Assembly (NCBI GenBank): GCA_038106445.1
Contig: JAYODU010000004.1
Coordinates: 62,001-126,000, forward strand
Reading direction: 5' to 3'
DNA: 64,000 bases
From: Pseudemcibacter sp038106445
GTDB lineage: Bacteria > Pseudomonadota > Alphaproteobacteria > Sphingomonadales > Emcibacteraceae
The notes beneath the pieces are model-generated. The model did not search any database, was not told where the DNA came from, and was given only the letters and a program-made list of their open reading frames with translations. A program made the translations under genes and the position numbers. Numbering within the stretch: the first letter of the stretch is position 1; each line of letters starts with the position of its first letter. Shown here one piece after another: positions 8,160 to 15,908 of this stretch.

Positions 8160-8600
8160 TTACAAAAGGCGCCTTAAATATTCGAGGAATTGTTCCTTCT
8201 CCTTCGCATTTAAGGGAGCCAGAGTTTCCCGACTTGCCTCCTCGCCCAGGGGAATAACCTTATCTACGACTGCCTTGCCTTCATCCGTCAGTTCAAGAAT
8301 GTTTAAACCCGGCCCTTCGGCAAGATAGTTTGATGTGATCATACCTTTTTTTCTTAACCTATCCACCAGCCCATGAACATTACCCGGCTCCATACCGATC
8401 CTGCGGCCCAGTTTGTTTTGCGAGGTTGGCCCTTTGATATAAAGACAGGTAAGCGCCGCAGTCTGCATTGGACTAAGACCGGTATAGGCGATTTTCTTTC
8501 TCATGCGGTTACGCGCTTTATGAAAAACCCGGCGCAGTAAGTGACCCACCTGCTCTTCAAGTCCCGATGCTTCAATTTCTTTTTGATTTTTACTTTTCAA
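8160..8600 (-). CDS. MarR-family transcriptional regulator
   Basis: 146 residues with the MarR layout: N-terminal dimerisation helices, then a winged helix (LSPMQTAALTCLYIKGPTSQNKLGRRIGMEPGNVHGLVDRLRKKGMI, about residues 45-95) and a wing followed by LTDEGKAVVDK. MarR proteins repress catabolic genes and release DNA when they bind a phenolic ligand or its CoA ester. The start is TTG with a GAGG ribosome-binding site about 8 bp upstream. It lies directly upstream of, and on the same strand as, the dioxygenase operon and is the likely reader of the palindromes at 1267 and 8114. Confidence 0.85.
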   Translation of the reverse strand: MKSKNQKEIEASGLEEQVGHLLRRVFHKARNRMRKKIAYTGLSPMQTAALTCLYIKGPTSQNKLGRRIGMEPGNVHGLVDRLRKKGMITSNYLAEGPGLNILELTDEGKAVVDKVIPLGEEASRETLAPLNAKEKEQFLEYLRRLL

Positions 8601-8633
8601 TTACTGCCTCTTGAATTTTTAATTCCAAACAAT

Positions 8634-8654
8634 CTGTTGTAATGATAATAATAG
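8634..8654. promoter_or_regulatory. Possible degenerate operator with widened spacing upstream of the MarR gene
   Basis: CTGTTGTAA-TGA-TAATAATAG contains two half-sites that match CTGTTATTA/TAATAACAG at 7 of 9 and 8 of 9 positions, but with three extra bases between them. Its place just upstream of the MarR start would suit autoregulation. The altered spacing makes this weak. Confidence 0.25.
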
Positions 8655-9154
8655 TCCAGAATAAAAGAAAGTCCAACAATCCCTGGGAATTTATCATCAC
8701 TCTATCCATTTATGTTGATGCCGATGCCTGCCCGGTAAAAGAAGAAATATTAAAGGTCGCTTACCGCCATGATACGCCTGTTTATCTTGTCAGTAATCAA
8801 TGGATGAGGATCGATGGCGGCCCGCTTGTTCAAAAAATTGTTGTCTCCGAAGGGGCGGATGAAGCAGATAACTGGATCGCGGATCATATCAAAGAAAATG
8901 ATATTGCAATAACCGCGGATATACCGCTCGCAAAACGTTGCCTCGATAAAAATGCGGTTGCGATAGGTCCTACCGGACGATTATTTTCCACTGAAAATAT
9001 TGGCATGACCATGGCAATGCGTGATTTAAAGGCACACTTACGGGAAACCGGTGAAAGCAAGGAATATAATGCCAGCTTCACCAAAAATGATCGTTCAAAT
9101 TTCCTTCAGCAACTGGAAAAATACATCAACATTCAAAAACGCATCCAAAACTGA
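8642..9154 (+). CDS. YaiI/YqxD-family (UPF0178, DUF188) protein
   Basis: The core IYVDADACPVKEEI and the later EGADEADNWIADHI, ITADIPLAKRCLDK and GPTGRLFSTENIG segments identify the YaiI/YqxD family, a PIN-like-fold group of unsettled function with conserved acidic residues. Using ATG 8642 gives 170 residues, with about 24 more than the family usually has before IYVDADA and without a visible ribosome-binding site. No ATG, GTG or TTG lies closer to the conserved start; GGGA upstream of an ATC codon (about 8693) is suggestive but non-standard. It is convergent with the sulfatase gene, from which it is separated by no spacer. Confidence 0.85.
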   Translation: MIIIVQNKRKSNNPWEFIITLSIYVDADACPVKEEILKVAYRHDTPVYLVSNQWMRIDGGPLVQKIVVSEGADEADNWIADHIKENDIAITADIPLAKRCLDKNAVAIGPTGRLFSTENIGMTMAMRDLKAHLRETGESKEYNASFTKNDRSNFLQQLEKYINIQKRIQN

Positions 9155-10813
9155 TTATTCAGCCAGAATTACCCCATTTTTAAGGGCGTACTTATCCCAT
9201 GCAGCTGCAAGCTCGTTAACGACATCTGGATTTTCCGCTCTCAAGTCATGCCGTTCGGCCGGATCATTTTTAATGTCAAACAGTTCCCAATCCCCTGTCC
9301 CGAAACGTCCCGGAATTCTGATCATTTTCCAGTCCCCTTTCCGGATTGCAATGCGGTTATTCAGTTCCCAAATAATCGCATCATCTGCATCGTGCACAGT
9401 TTCCGCTTTACCATTAATAAACGGCATCATGGATTTCCCGACATAAGGGGCAACTTCACGCCCTTTATAAATCGGGCCGGGGTGTGATGTTTCCGCAAGA
9501 TCCAAAAAAGTAACCGGCAGATCATGAACTGTCATAAGCTGATCAACAAAGTTTCCTTTAATGTCTTCAAATTTTCCCGGAAAATTAATGATAGCGGGTA
9601 CCTTGATCCCGCCTTCTGACGAAAAACCCTTAAACATGCGCATGGGCGATGAACTGGCCCGTGCCCAGTGGGGACCTAGGTAAACATATGAATTTTCCCT
9701 GCCCATATTTTCATAGCGGTTGTCAAAATTATTTTCGATCCAGTCAAGCGGAAATGCATTGCCCATGCCGGGGCCAAAGCCCTGCGCACCATTATCAGAC
9801 ATAAAAATAATCAGCGTGTTTTCAAGCTTTCCAGAATTTTCAAGATACTCAATCATCCGGCCAATGTGATAATCCATATTATCAATCATAGCCGCATATA
9901 TTTCCATTTCACGGGATTCGAATTTTTTCTGCTCGTCAGAAAGATTGTCCCATCCTTCTGTTTCCGGGTAAGCAGGGTCCGGTGCTATGTGCCCCTGACC
10001 AATTAACCCCATATTTTCCAAAGACGTTATTCTGGATAAGGCAAGAGCATCATACCCAGCATCATATTTTCCCTTATATTTATCAAGATAATCATCCGGC
10101 GCCTGAAGCGGCCAATGAGGTGCCGTGTAACTAAGAAAAGCAAAAAACGGCCTGCCGTCGTCTTTATTACCTTCAATGAAGCTGATCATTTTATCGGTAT
10201 AAAATTCACTTGAAAATGCCCCTTCCGGCCATGATACGCGCTTCCCGTTTTCCCGGTACCATGATGTATCATGCTGCGTTGTCATCGGAGCGTCATTAAA
10301 ATGGTGTCCGCCACCTTGTAAAATCGTAAATGTTTGTTCAAAGCCACGGGCATATGCGGACTGGTCTTCTTCGTATCCCAAATGCCATTTACCGGATATA
10401 TAGGTATGATATCCCGCATCTTTCAAAAGGTTTGAAACGGTTACCACCCGGTCATTCATATAGCCTTCATAGCCAGGCTGACCCAACTGATTTGCGGCCT
10501 GATCATTATACATGGTACCCATGCCGCCAACATGGCTGTCGGCCCCACCAAGCAACATTGTTCTTGTGGGTGAACAGGCCGCCGCCGCATAAAAGTTACT
10601 AAGTTTGATACCACCCGCCGCAAGCTTATCAAGGTTCGGTGTTGAAATTTCACCGCCAAAGGGACCAATATCGGAATACCCAAGATCATCAGCCATAATC
10701 AAAAGAATATTTGGTCTATTGTCCTCAACTATATTTTCAACCTTGTTATCGACTTCATTTCCGCATCCAGATAACAACAGAACAAGTGATAAAACCGTAA
10801 ACATTCTTCTCAT
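9155..10813 (-). CDS. Sulfatase, lipoprotein (formylglycine type)
   Basis: 552 residues from the ATG at 10813, chosen because an AGGGGAAG ribosome-binding site precedes it and it exposes a lipoprotein signal with lipobox LSGC (Cys17). The alkaline-phosphatase-fold sulfatase core follows: metal-binding MADDLGYSD (Asp42-Asp43), the C-x-P-x-R modification motif CSPTR (Cys80, converted to formylglycine in family members), a GKWHLGY segment and IIFMSDNGAQGFGP. It resembles arylsulfatases of class S1. It would be anchored in the outer membrane or periplasm and hydrolyse sulfate esters of an unknown glycan or aromatic. It is divergent from the multiheme cytochrome gene with about 80 bp between starts. 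No dedicated sulfatase-maturing enzyme is seen. Confidence 0.9.
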   Translation of the reverse strand: MRRMFTVLSLVLLLSGCGNEVDNKVENIVEDNRPNILLIMADDLGYSDIGPFGGEISTPNLDKLAAGGIKLSNFYAAAACSPTRTMLLGGADSHVGGMGTMYNDQAANQLGQPGYEGYMNDRVVTVSNLLKDAGYHTYISGKWHLGYEEDQSAYARGFEQTFTILQGGGHHFNDAPMTTQHDTSWYRENGKRVSWPEGAFSSEFYTDKMISFIEGNKDDGRPFFAFLSYTAPHWPLQAPDDYLDKYKGKYDAGYDALALSRITSLENMGLIGQGHIAPDPAYPETEGWDNLSDEQKKFESREMEIYAAMIDNMDYHIGRMIEYLENSGKLENTLIIFMSDNGAQGFGPGMGNAFPLDWIENNFDNRYENMGRENSYVYLGPHWARASSSPMRMFKGFSSEGGIKVPAIINFPGKFEDIKGNFVDQLMTVHDLPVTFLDLAETSHPGPIYKGREVAPYVGKSMMPFINGKAETVHDADDAIIWELNNRIAIRKGDWKMIRIPGRFGTGDWELFDIKNDPAERHDLRAENPDVVNELAAAWDKYALKNGVILAE

Positions 10814-10891
10814 ATAACTTCCCCTGCACGCACATTCTTTTGTTTTAATTTTGTAGCAATGCTCAATCATATAGCATAATTTGATTTGACA

Positions 10892-13099
10892 ATGAAAGCA
10901 CGACAACAAAAATTATATGGGCTGATCATCCTTTTTCTGGCATTATCAGCACTGATCATTGCGGCTACCTATAACGGCAGTCCGCAGGCATATAGTCAAA
11001 GCATAACTGCTGACTTCGCCGATATACACGCCAAGTGGCAAAATTCCCATCATCAGAAATCAATGTTACCCGCAAATGATGACAATGTTTTGGGCAATTT
11101 TGATAATAAAGCCGTTACAGTTAACGGTAAAACCACAAGATTTTATGTGAAAGACGGGGAGTATTTCATAAATACGGGTGATATAGCGGGAACGCCCCGT
11201 GAATTTAAAATCGAATATGTATTTGGTTTTTACCCGCTACAACAATATCTTGTGAAAACAGAAAATGGAAAATATCAGACATTCCCTATTTCATGGGACA
11301 GCCGACCTACGGATAAGGGGGGTCAGCGCTGGTTTCATATATATGGTGATGACCACATCAGACCCAATGATCGCTTACACTGGACTGGGCCACTTCAAAA
11401 CTGGAACGGTATGTGCGCTGATTGCCATTCCACTGGGTTTAAACGCAATTATGATGTAAATCAAAACCAATTCAGCAGTCAATTGCAAACGGTAAATGTA
11501 TCTTGCAAATCATGCCATTCAAAAGATGACTTTAGTGATTTTGCATCTTCTTCAGACATCGGCAATTGGGTTTTAAGGGATAACGCTGTGACCGCCGAAT
11601 GGTCCGGCGAGCCACGAAATAGTCAGGAAATTGAAATTTGTGCTTCCTGTCATTCGTTGCGCACGCCCATCACCAATGGCATTGATCCATCGAAACCCTT
11701 TCTTGACCAGTTTACTCCCACTTTGATCCAGGCACCGCAATATTATCCGGATGGGCAGGTAAAAGAAGAAGATTATGTTTGGGGTTCATTCCTGCAAAGC
11801 AAAATGCATTCAAAGGGCGTGATCTGCAGTGACTGTCATGATCCCCATAGTCTGGAACTTAAAACATCCGGAAATGCTATATGCAGTCAATGTCACCTTA
11901 CAGCAGCATTTGATACGCCAAATCACCACAATCATCCGGCGGGATCAACAGGTTCTCAGTGCGTGAATTGCCATATGCCCGAAACCACATTCATGCAAGT
12001 GGACGCACGCAACGACCACAGCTTTCGTATTCCCCGTCCGGATATTGCCGGACAAACAAAAAGCCCGGATGCCTGCACCAGTTGTCATCAGGATATGAAC
12101 CCTGAGACCGCCGCAAACCACATATCAAAATGGTTTGGACAGGAAAGCAAAATAGATATTCATTACGGGGAAATATTCAGCGCTGCACTTTTCAAAAAAC
12201 CGGGGATCGAAGCAGAACTAAAAACCCTGCTGCGTAACGAGGAAATCCCCCCCATCATCCGCGCCAGTGCATATGAATTTCTGGATCAATATCCTAATCC
12301 CGATAGCATTACTTACATTGAAAATGGCCTTAAATCCACTGAACCGCTGATCCGGCTAGGTGCCATTAAAGCTGCACAAATGTTACCGCCAAATCAGAAA
12401 GAAATACTTTTGGAGCCGCTTTTACAGGATGATTATAAAGCCATTCGTATTGCCGCTTTTGATCAGATCGGAAATGTAAATGCCGCAAGCCCCCTTAGCC
12501 GCGAATATGATACCTCCACAGCACAAACCATGTGGCGCGGCGAAGGGCGGTATAATCTTGCGCTTTTTCATCAGCGACGCGGAAATTCGGATTTGGCATC
12601 AGAACTTTACCTGTCTTCGCAGCAGATAGACCCATATTTTTCCCCAAGTTATGTTAATCTGGCTGATATTTTAAGATCATCTGCAAATGAAAGGATGAGC
12701 GGACAGATCATCGACCGTGGCCTTAGCTTTATGCCAAATGATCCGGATCTTAACTTTTCAAAAGCTTTGCATCTGGTGCGTGATCAGAAGGCGCAGGATG
12801 CACTAAACCACCTTGAAAAAGCCGTCATATTCGCCCCGGATAATTCAAGATATGCTTATACTTATGCCGTCGCGCTGAATGACATGGGTCAACCCCTAAA
12901 AGCACTAGAGGTTTTAAATGCTGCATTTGAGAAAAACCAGTATCAACAGGAAATTAATCTATTGCTACTTAACCTGAACCGTTCGCAGGGAAACTGGAAT
13001 GAGGCATTGAAATATGCAAAAAACCTGAGTAAGATTTTGCCAGATAACATGGCAATAGAAAATATCATTGGGGACTTACAAAACAGAATAGGGAATTGA
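10892..13099 (+). CDS. Multiheme c-type cytochrome with C-terminal TPR repeats
   Basis: About 735 residues starting with a hydrophobic export signal or anchor (LYGLIILFLALSALIIAA). Seven CxxCH heme motifs are visible at roughly residues 177 (CADCH), 207 (CKSCH), 252 (CASCH), 314 (CSDCH), 333 (CSQCH), 359 (CVNCH) and 397 (CTSCH). A helical, HEAT-like segment follows (about 430-540), then TPR-like repeats to the end. The whole protein should be periplasmic and able to shuttle electrons while the repeats bind a partner. Similar cytochrome-TPR proteins occur in marine bacteria but no specific function is established that I can name. ATG 10892 is preferred over an in-frame TTG at 10886. The Na+ symporter follows with overlapping or nearly overlapping translation. 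Confidence 0.85.
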   Translation: MKARQQKLYGLIILFLALSALIIAATYNGSPQAYSQSITADFADIHAKWQNSHHQKSMLPANDDNVLGNFDNKAVTVNGKTTRFYVKDGEYFINTGDIAGTPREFKIEYVFGFYPLQQYLVKTENGKYQTFPISWDSRPTDKGGQRWFHIYGDDHIRPNDRLHWTGPLQNWNGMCADCHSTGFKRNYDVNQNQFSSQLQTVNVSCKSCHSKDDFSDFASSSDIGNWVLRDNAVTAEWSGEPRNSQEIEICASCHSLRTPITNGIDPSKPFLDQFTPTLIQAPQYYPDGQVKEEDYVWGSFLQSKMHSKGVICSDCHDPHSLELKTSGNAICSQCHLTAAFDTPNHHNHPAGSTGSQCVNCHMPETTFMQVDARNDHSFRIPRPDIAGQTKSPDACTSCHQDMNPETAANHISKWFGQESKIDIHYGEIFSAALFKKPGIEAELKTLLRNEEIPPIIRASAYEFLDQYPNPDSITYIENGLKSTEPLIRLGAIKAAQMLPPNQKEILLEPLLQDDYKAIRIAAFDQIGNVNAASPLSREYDTSTAQTMWRGEGRYNLALFHQRRGNSDLASELYLSSQQIDPYFSPSYVNLADILRSSANERMSGQIIDRGLSFMPNDPDLNFSKALHLVRDQKAQDALNHLEKAVIFAPDNSRYAYTYAVALNDMGQPLKALEVLNAAFEKNQYQQEINLLLLNLNRSQGNWNEALKYAKNLSKILPDNMAIENIIGDLQNRIGN

Positions 13100-13101
13100 A
13101 C

Positions 13102-14487
13102 TTGAGCGATACTGTAATGCGCAAAGCAACGTGGACTTCACGTTCTGCTTTTTTAATGGCAGCAATCGGGTGTGCTGTCGGTCTTGGAAATCTTTGGCGT
13201 TTTCCATATATTGCCGGCCAAAATGGCGGTAGCGCCTTCATCATGGTCTATCTTGGGTTTGTATTTCTGCTGGGCGTACCCCTAATTATGTCCGAGCTTG
13301 CGATTGGCCGCGAAGGAAAATTGAGCGCAGTTGAAACCATGAGACGACTTGTCAGCCGGGGGCATCATCCCGCCTGGATGTATATCGGATGGGTCAGTAT
13401 ATTGGTACCGATCCTGGGGCTTTCTTATTATTGTGTGATTGCCGGTTGGTCGCTTGAATATGTTTTCAAGGCAGCAATGGGCACATTTACCGGCGTTGAT
13501 GCTGCCGGTTCCGGTGCAATATTCCAGGCTTCGCAGGATAATGTTATCGGGTCCCTTATCTGGTTTAGCCTGTTTCTTTTTGCAACGGTTGCGGTCATTT
13601 CAATGGGGGTAAAAAACGGTCTTGAAAAGGCCGTGAAAATAATGCTTCCGGCATTGTTTGTTATTCTCATATTTCTGGCTATTTATGCGATGAGCACTGG
13701 GGATTCCGCTGCCGCCGTTGATTTTTTAGTAAACCCTGATTTTTCCAAACTGACCCCAAGAGCCGTACTCGAAGCATTGGGACAGGCGCTCTTTTCATTG
13801 GCGATTGGTGTGGGTGGTCTTATTACCTATGGTGCTTATCTGCCGGATGATGTTTCCTTATCCAAATCGGCAGGAGTGATTGCTATTGCCGATTCCATTG
13901 TCGCGCTTCTTGCAGGGTTTGCCATATTTCCGATCGTGTTTGAATATGGTCTTCAACCCGGTGAAGGGCCAGGCCTTATTTTTGCAACACTACCCATTGC
14001 TTTTGGTCAGATGCCAGGCGGTATTTTGTTTGGCACATTATTTTTTATACTGCTTTCGTTCGCGGCATTTTCATCAACCGTCGGGATGCTGGAACCATTG
14101 GTGGCCTGGTTCGTCGATAAAGGAAAATCACGCGTTAAGATGGCATGGGGTTCCGGTATGATCGCATGGTCCATCGGTATTTTTATGATGCTGTCATTTA
14201 ACGTTCTGGTCACGTTTGAGCCGCTGAATTTTATTCCGCTTTATGAAGGTAAAAACCTGTTCGGGATTATGGATTATACAGTTGCCAATGTTCTGATCCC
14301 AATTAACGCATTGATGATCGGGCTCTTTGCCGGATGGGCAATGACCAATGAAATGGCTGAAAAACAATTTGGTTTTTCCTATGGCAGTAAGGAATTTACC
14401 CTTTGGCGTATCAGCACAAAATACATTGCAACCGTCGCCATTTCGATCGTTGTCTATATGATGATGTTTGGAAACCCGTTTGCTTAA
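13102..14487 (+). CDS. Neurotransmitter:sodium symporter (SNF/NSS) family transporter
   Basis: About 462 residues, rich in membrane helices. The N-terminal block SRSAFLMAAIGCAVGLGNLWRFPY with QNGGSAF is the NSS signature that forms the Na+ and substrate sites of LeuT-type transporters, normally carrying amino acids or related amines into the cytoplasm. The bacterial TM11-12 form is consistent with the length. The start is probably TTG 13102, seven bases after GGGA; a TTG at 13096 overlaps the cytochrome stop. Coupling to the cytochrome gene suggests one transcript. The 3' end overlaps the convergent amino-acid oxidase-like gene by four bases. The substrate is not deducible. Confidence 0.88.
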   Translation: MSDTVMRKATWTSRSAFLMAAIGCAVGLGNLWRFPYIAGQNGGSAFIMVYLGFVFLLGVPLIMSELAIGREGKLSAVETMRRLVSRGHHPAWMYIGWVSILVPILGLSYYCVIAGWSLEYVFKAAMGTFTGVDAAGSGAIFQASQDNVIGSLIWFSLFLFATVAVISMGVKNGLEKAVKIMLPALFVILIFLAIYAMSTGDSAAAVDFLVNPDFSKLTPRAVLEALGQALFSLAIGVGGLITYGAYLPDDVSLSKSAGVIAIADSIVALLAGFAIFPIVFEYGLQPGEGPGLIFATLPIAFGQMPGGILFGTLFFILLSFAAFSSTVGMLEPLVAWFVDKGKSRVKMAWGSGMIAWSIGIFMMLSFNVLVTFEPLNFIPLYEGKNLFGIMDYTVANVLIPINALMIGLFAGWAMTNEMAEKQFGFSYGSKEFTLWRISTKYIATVAISIVVYMMMFGNPFA

Positions 14488-15740
14488 CGGTTAAGGCTAT
14501 AATCCTTTAAGTTTAAGGCTGTTTCCTTGTCTGACATAATATCGCTAAGCATTTGTGCCGATCCACACGCCATGGTCCAGCCAAGCGGGCCATGCCCGGT
14601 GTTAAGGTACAGATTATCAAGTGGTGTTTTGCCAATAAGAGGTGCGCCATCGGCCGTCATTGGGCGAAACCCTGACCATTCCTTCACCGCCGCTTTATCT
14701 GTTTTCAAGCCAAGGTCATGGTAAATTTCATCAAGAAAATTGTAAAGATTATCAATACGTTCGGCTGTCAGTTTATCATCAAACCCGGTAAGTTCTGCGG
14801 TCCCTGCCACCCTTAAAATATTGCCAAGCGGTGTAATCGCAGCGTGAAACTCATCATCAACGATTGGCATTCTTGGACCGCGGTTCCACCCATCCACAGG
14901 CACCGAAATGGAATAACCCTTGGCGGGCCTGACGGGGATATCAATACCAATTTTCTTACCCAGCAGATATGAAAAACTGCCCGCGCAAAGCACAAAATTG
15001 TCTGATCTCACATCACCTTGGTCTGTCATAAACTTTTCTATGGAAGCGCCACTTTTTATGACATCTTTTACCGTAACACCATAGCGAAACTTAACACCCA
15101 ACTTTTCAGCACGTGTTGCCATTTCACAGGTAAATTTATAGGCGTTTCCAGCTTCATCATCCGGAAAGTATATTCCGCCGCAAAGTTCATCTTTTATCGG
15201 TTCAAGTGACGGTTCGGTGCTTATCACTTCATCCGGACTTAAAATTTGATGGCGCATGTTATGTTCAGCCAAATGGGTGGCCAGCTTTGCGTATTCGTCC
15301 ATACTTTTCCGGTCACGGAATATTTTGATGGAACCGGTTTGTAGTCCCTCATAATCCAGCTCAAGTTCTTCTCTAAGGTTTTTTAGAATCTTGAGTGAAT
15401 AACAGCTTAAGGCCGCACTTTTATGCATATTGCTGATAAACTTGTCTTCGCTTGAATTAAGCAGAAACCTTATCCCCCAGCCTATAAGTGACGGAAGCGC
15501 CTTAAGCCGAAGCAAAAACCCACTGTGGCTGTTACCTATATTTTTTAAAACTGTGAGCAATATTCCCGGAGAATTCCACGGATCCGCCATGGATGGCGTT
15601 AACATACCCGCGTTGGCATAGCTGGTTTCCAACGCAGGGCCATTCTGCCGCTCTAAAACTTCTACGTCATGACCGGATTTCGCCAGAAAATAGGCACTTG
15701 TTACACCAATTATGCCGGCCCCGATAATGGTGACTTTCAT
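14484..15740 (-). CDS. FAD-dependent amino-acid dehydrogenase/oxidase (DadA-like)
   Basis: About 418 residues of the D-amino-acid dehydrogenase (DadA)/glycine oxidase DAO fold. It starts MKVTIIGAGIIGVTSAYFLAKSG, the FAD dinucleotide-binding motif, followed by VLERQNGPALETSYANAGMLTPS, which is very like DadA. The C-terminal GFRPMTADGAPLIGKTPLDNLYLNTGHGPLGWTMACGSA closes the FAD site. DadA oxidises D-amino acids to keto acids and passes electrons to the respiratory chain. ATG 15740 is preferred to a TTG at 15761. The neighbouring NSS symporter may supply its amino-acid substrate, but this is context only. D-amino-acid, hydroxyproline and related secondary amine oxidases cannot be separated by eye. 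Confidence 0.82.
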   Translation of the reverse strand: MKVTIIGAGIIGVTSAYFLAKSGHDVEVLERQNGPALETSYANAGMLTPSMADPWNSPGILLTVLKNIGNSHSGFLLRLKALPSLIGWGIRFLLNSSEDKFISNMHKSAALSCYSLKILKNLREELELDYEGLQTGSIKIFRDRKSMDEYAKLATHLAEHNMRHQILSPDEVISTEPSLEPIKDELCGGIYFPDDEAGNAYKFTCEMATRAEKLGVKFRYGVTVKDVIKSGASIEKFMTDQGDVRSDNFVLCAGSFSYLLGKKIGIDIPVRPAKGYSISVPVDGWNRGPRMPIVDDEFHAAITPLGNILRVAGTAELTGFDDKLTAERIDNLYNFLDEIYHDLGLKTDKAAVKEWSGFRPMTADGAPLIGKTPLDNLYLNTGHGPLGWTMACGSAQMLSDIMSDKETALNLKDYSLNR

Positions 15741-15908
15741 TTTTGATATGCTCTTTGTCAAATTTCTAAATCAACATATATAAATAGTGAATAGACGCAA
15801 ATTGATCAATATGATAAATCCCGGAATGTTTAATTCCGCTAAATTATTTGAAGCAAAAGATAATTCAGTATAACGTTAGTAATAAACATAATCCTGAAGA
15901 TCACATAA

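Noticed and set aside
15802..15815. FNR/Dnr-like box TTGAT-N4-ATGAT upstream of the dehalogenase-like gene
   Set aside because: Only the left half matches TTGAT-N4-ATCAA; the right half agrees at three of five positions, so it is not convincing.
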